Below are positions 63,596-64,000 of a stretch of DNA of 64,000 nt, piece after piece. The position numbers and the translations under genes are program-made. Within the stretch, counting starts at the first letter, position 1. Every line of letters starts with the position of its first letter. The stretch is from Lachnospiraceae bacterium (lineage in GTDB: Bacteria > Bacillota > Clostridia > Lachnospirales > Lachnospiraceae), in contig JAGBEO010000013.1 in assembly GCA_017936885.1 (NCBI GenBank), positions 186,001 to 250,000 of the forward strand, written 5' to 3'. The notes below the pieces were generated by a model. The model had not been told where the DNA came from. It saw nothing but the letters and a program-made list of their open reading frames with translations, and ran no database searches.

Positions 63596-64000
63596 CTATT
63601 TCAGTATTTCATAGATTTCTTCCAAATGTTTGATTTCATAATCAACCGTCACATCCAGCGTATTCTCTATCCCATGAGGATTATACCAACACGCCGCAAT
63701 CCCGGCATTATTGGCGCCCTTTATGTCACTGGTCAGGGAATCACCGATAATCAGACATTCCTCTCTGCTGATGCCTTCCAACTGAGCAAAGCACGCGTCA
63801 TAGTATTCCTTCATCGGCTTTGGGTATCCGATCAATTCGGACACAAAGACACCATCCGTCAATTGGTCTAAGCCAGAAATCTTCATTTTATGTGCCTGCG
63901 TTCTATTAACCCCGTTAGTCAACACATATTGCCTGTACCCTTCCGCTTTCAACCGGATGACCACCTTGTCCGCATTCTCCAGGAAAAAAGCTACACTGCC
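63596..64000 (-). CDS. HAD family phosphatase, YjjG-like (5' end cut by window)
   Basis: The frame is open to the right edge, with 134 residues visible; the N-terminal motif I (DxDxT) is outside. Motif II is VLTNG, motif III the lysine in GYPKPM, and motif IV LIIGDSLTSDIKGANNAG. The cap region lies upstream of the visible part. The pattern is that of YjjG/pyrimidine 5'-nucleotidases or related phosphoglycolate-type enzymes. A GTG at 63962-63964 should not be taken as the start. Confidence 0.87.
   Translation of the reverse strand, partial: GSVAFFLENADKVVIRLKAEGYRQYVLTNGVNRTQAHKMKISGLDQLTDGVFVSELIGYPKPMKEYYDACFAQLEGISREECLIIGDSLTSDIKGANNAGIAACWYNPHGIENTLDVTVDYEIKHLEEIYEILK

Overview
The window is a 64 kb chromosomal segment of a low-to-mid GC, spore-forming Clostridia, most likely a member of the Lachnospiraceae. 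The evidence is the gene content: endonuclease-type MutL next to MutS, CotJA/B/C, a GerA/SpoVAF-type germination protein, YtfI/YtfJ, an oxygen-sensitive class III ribonucleotide reductase, a monomeric [FeFe] hydrogenase, and housekeeping clusters in classical Firmicutes order. Nearly all genes lie on the minus strand. No rRNA, tRNA, CRISPR array, insertion sequence or integrase was found.

Region by region (read right to left for minus-strand operons). 1-8.4 kb: miaB-mutS-mutL-miaA and a truncated methionine gamma-lyase-family gene (tRNA modification and mismatch repair). 8.6-13.8 kb: a DegV/FakB-type fatty-acid-binding protein, recG, FakA-like kinase and an Asp23-family protein. 14-18.7 kb: rpmB, a J-domain protein, an unlisted 46-residue membrane protein, ytfI-ytfJ, an HD-GYP protein and a Nudix hydrolase. 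18.7-25.9 kb: a class B PBP and its FtsW/RodA partner (overlapping by 104 bp), a U32 peptidase, zapA and ruvAB. 26-31 kb: Gx transporter/NusG-II pair, DUF4037/TPR pair, hflKC. 31.3-43.8 kb: trpS, a Cys-rich mini-protein, DUF5662, a GH13 protein that appears to lack its nucleophile, DUF1292, a UvrD-like helicase, gltX, hydrogenase and a GldG-type ABC exporter. 44-45.1 kb: cotJABC.

45.1-53.5 kb is the accessory region. It starts exactly at the 3' end of cotJC and ends at a second copy of the cotJC stop region plus terminator hairpin. Between them lie an ATPase/DUF234 gene, an orphan RelB antitoxin with a broken downstream frame, a DUF6429-like/GNAT fusion, a SWIM protein and an AlbA_2/Schlafen-like regulator. 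There is then a third copy of the cotJC 3' end, followed by collapsed fragments of the same ATPase and AlbA_2 genes, and an AT-rich block of unrecognised genes: two membrane proteins and a soluble protein, divergent from a winged-helix-like protein, with a palindromic operator candidate between them. The simplest reading is repeated insertion or tandem duplication at the cotJC terminus followed by deletions.

53.6-64 kb returns to core genes: manA and manC (GDP-mannose supply) under a promoter with a palindrome, a SpoVAF-like gene whose ribosome binding site sits in a hairpin, dut-nrdG-nrdD under a promoter with two NrdR-box-like repeats, an aminotransferase, a WYL regulator and a truncated HAD phosphatase.

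All family assignments come from reading motifs by eye; none has been checked by database search. Start codons were moved inward from the longest open frame where a ribosome binding site, a promoter or family length argued for it.
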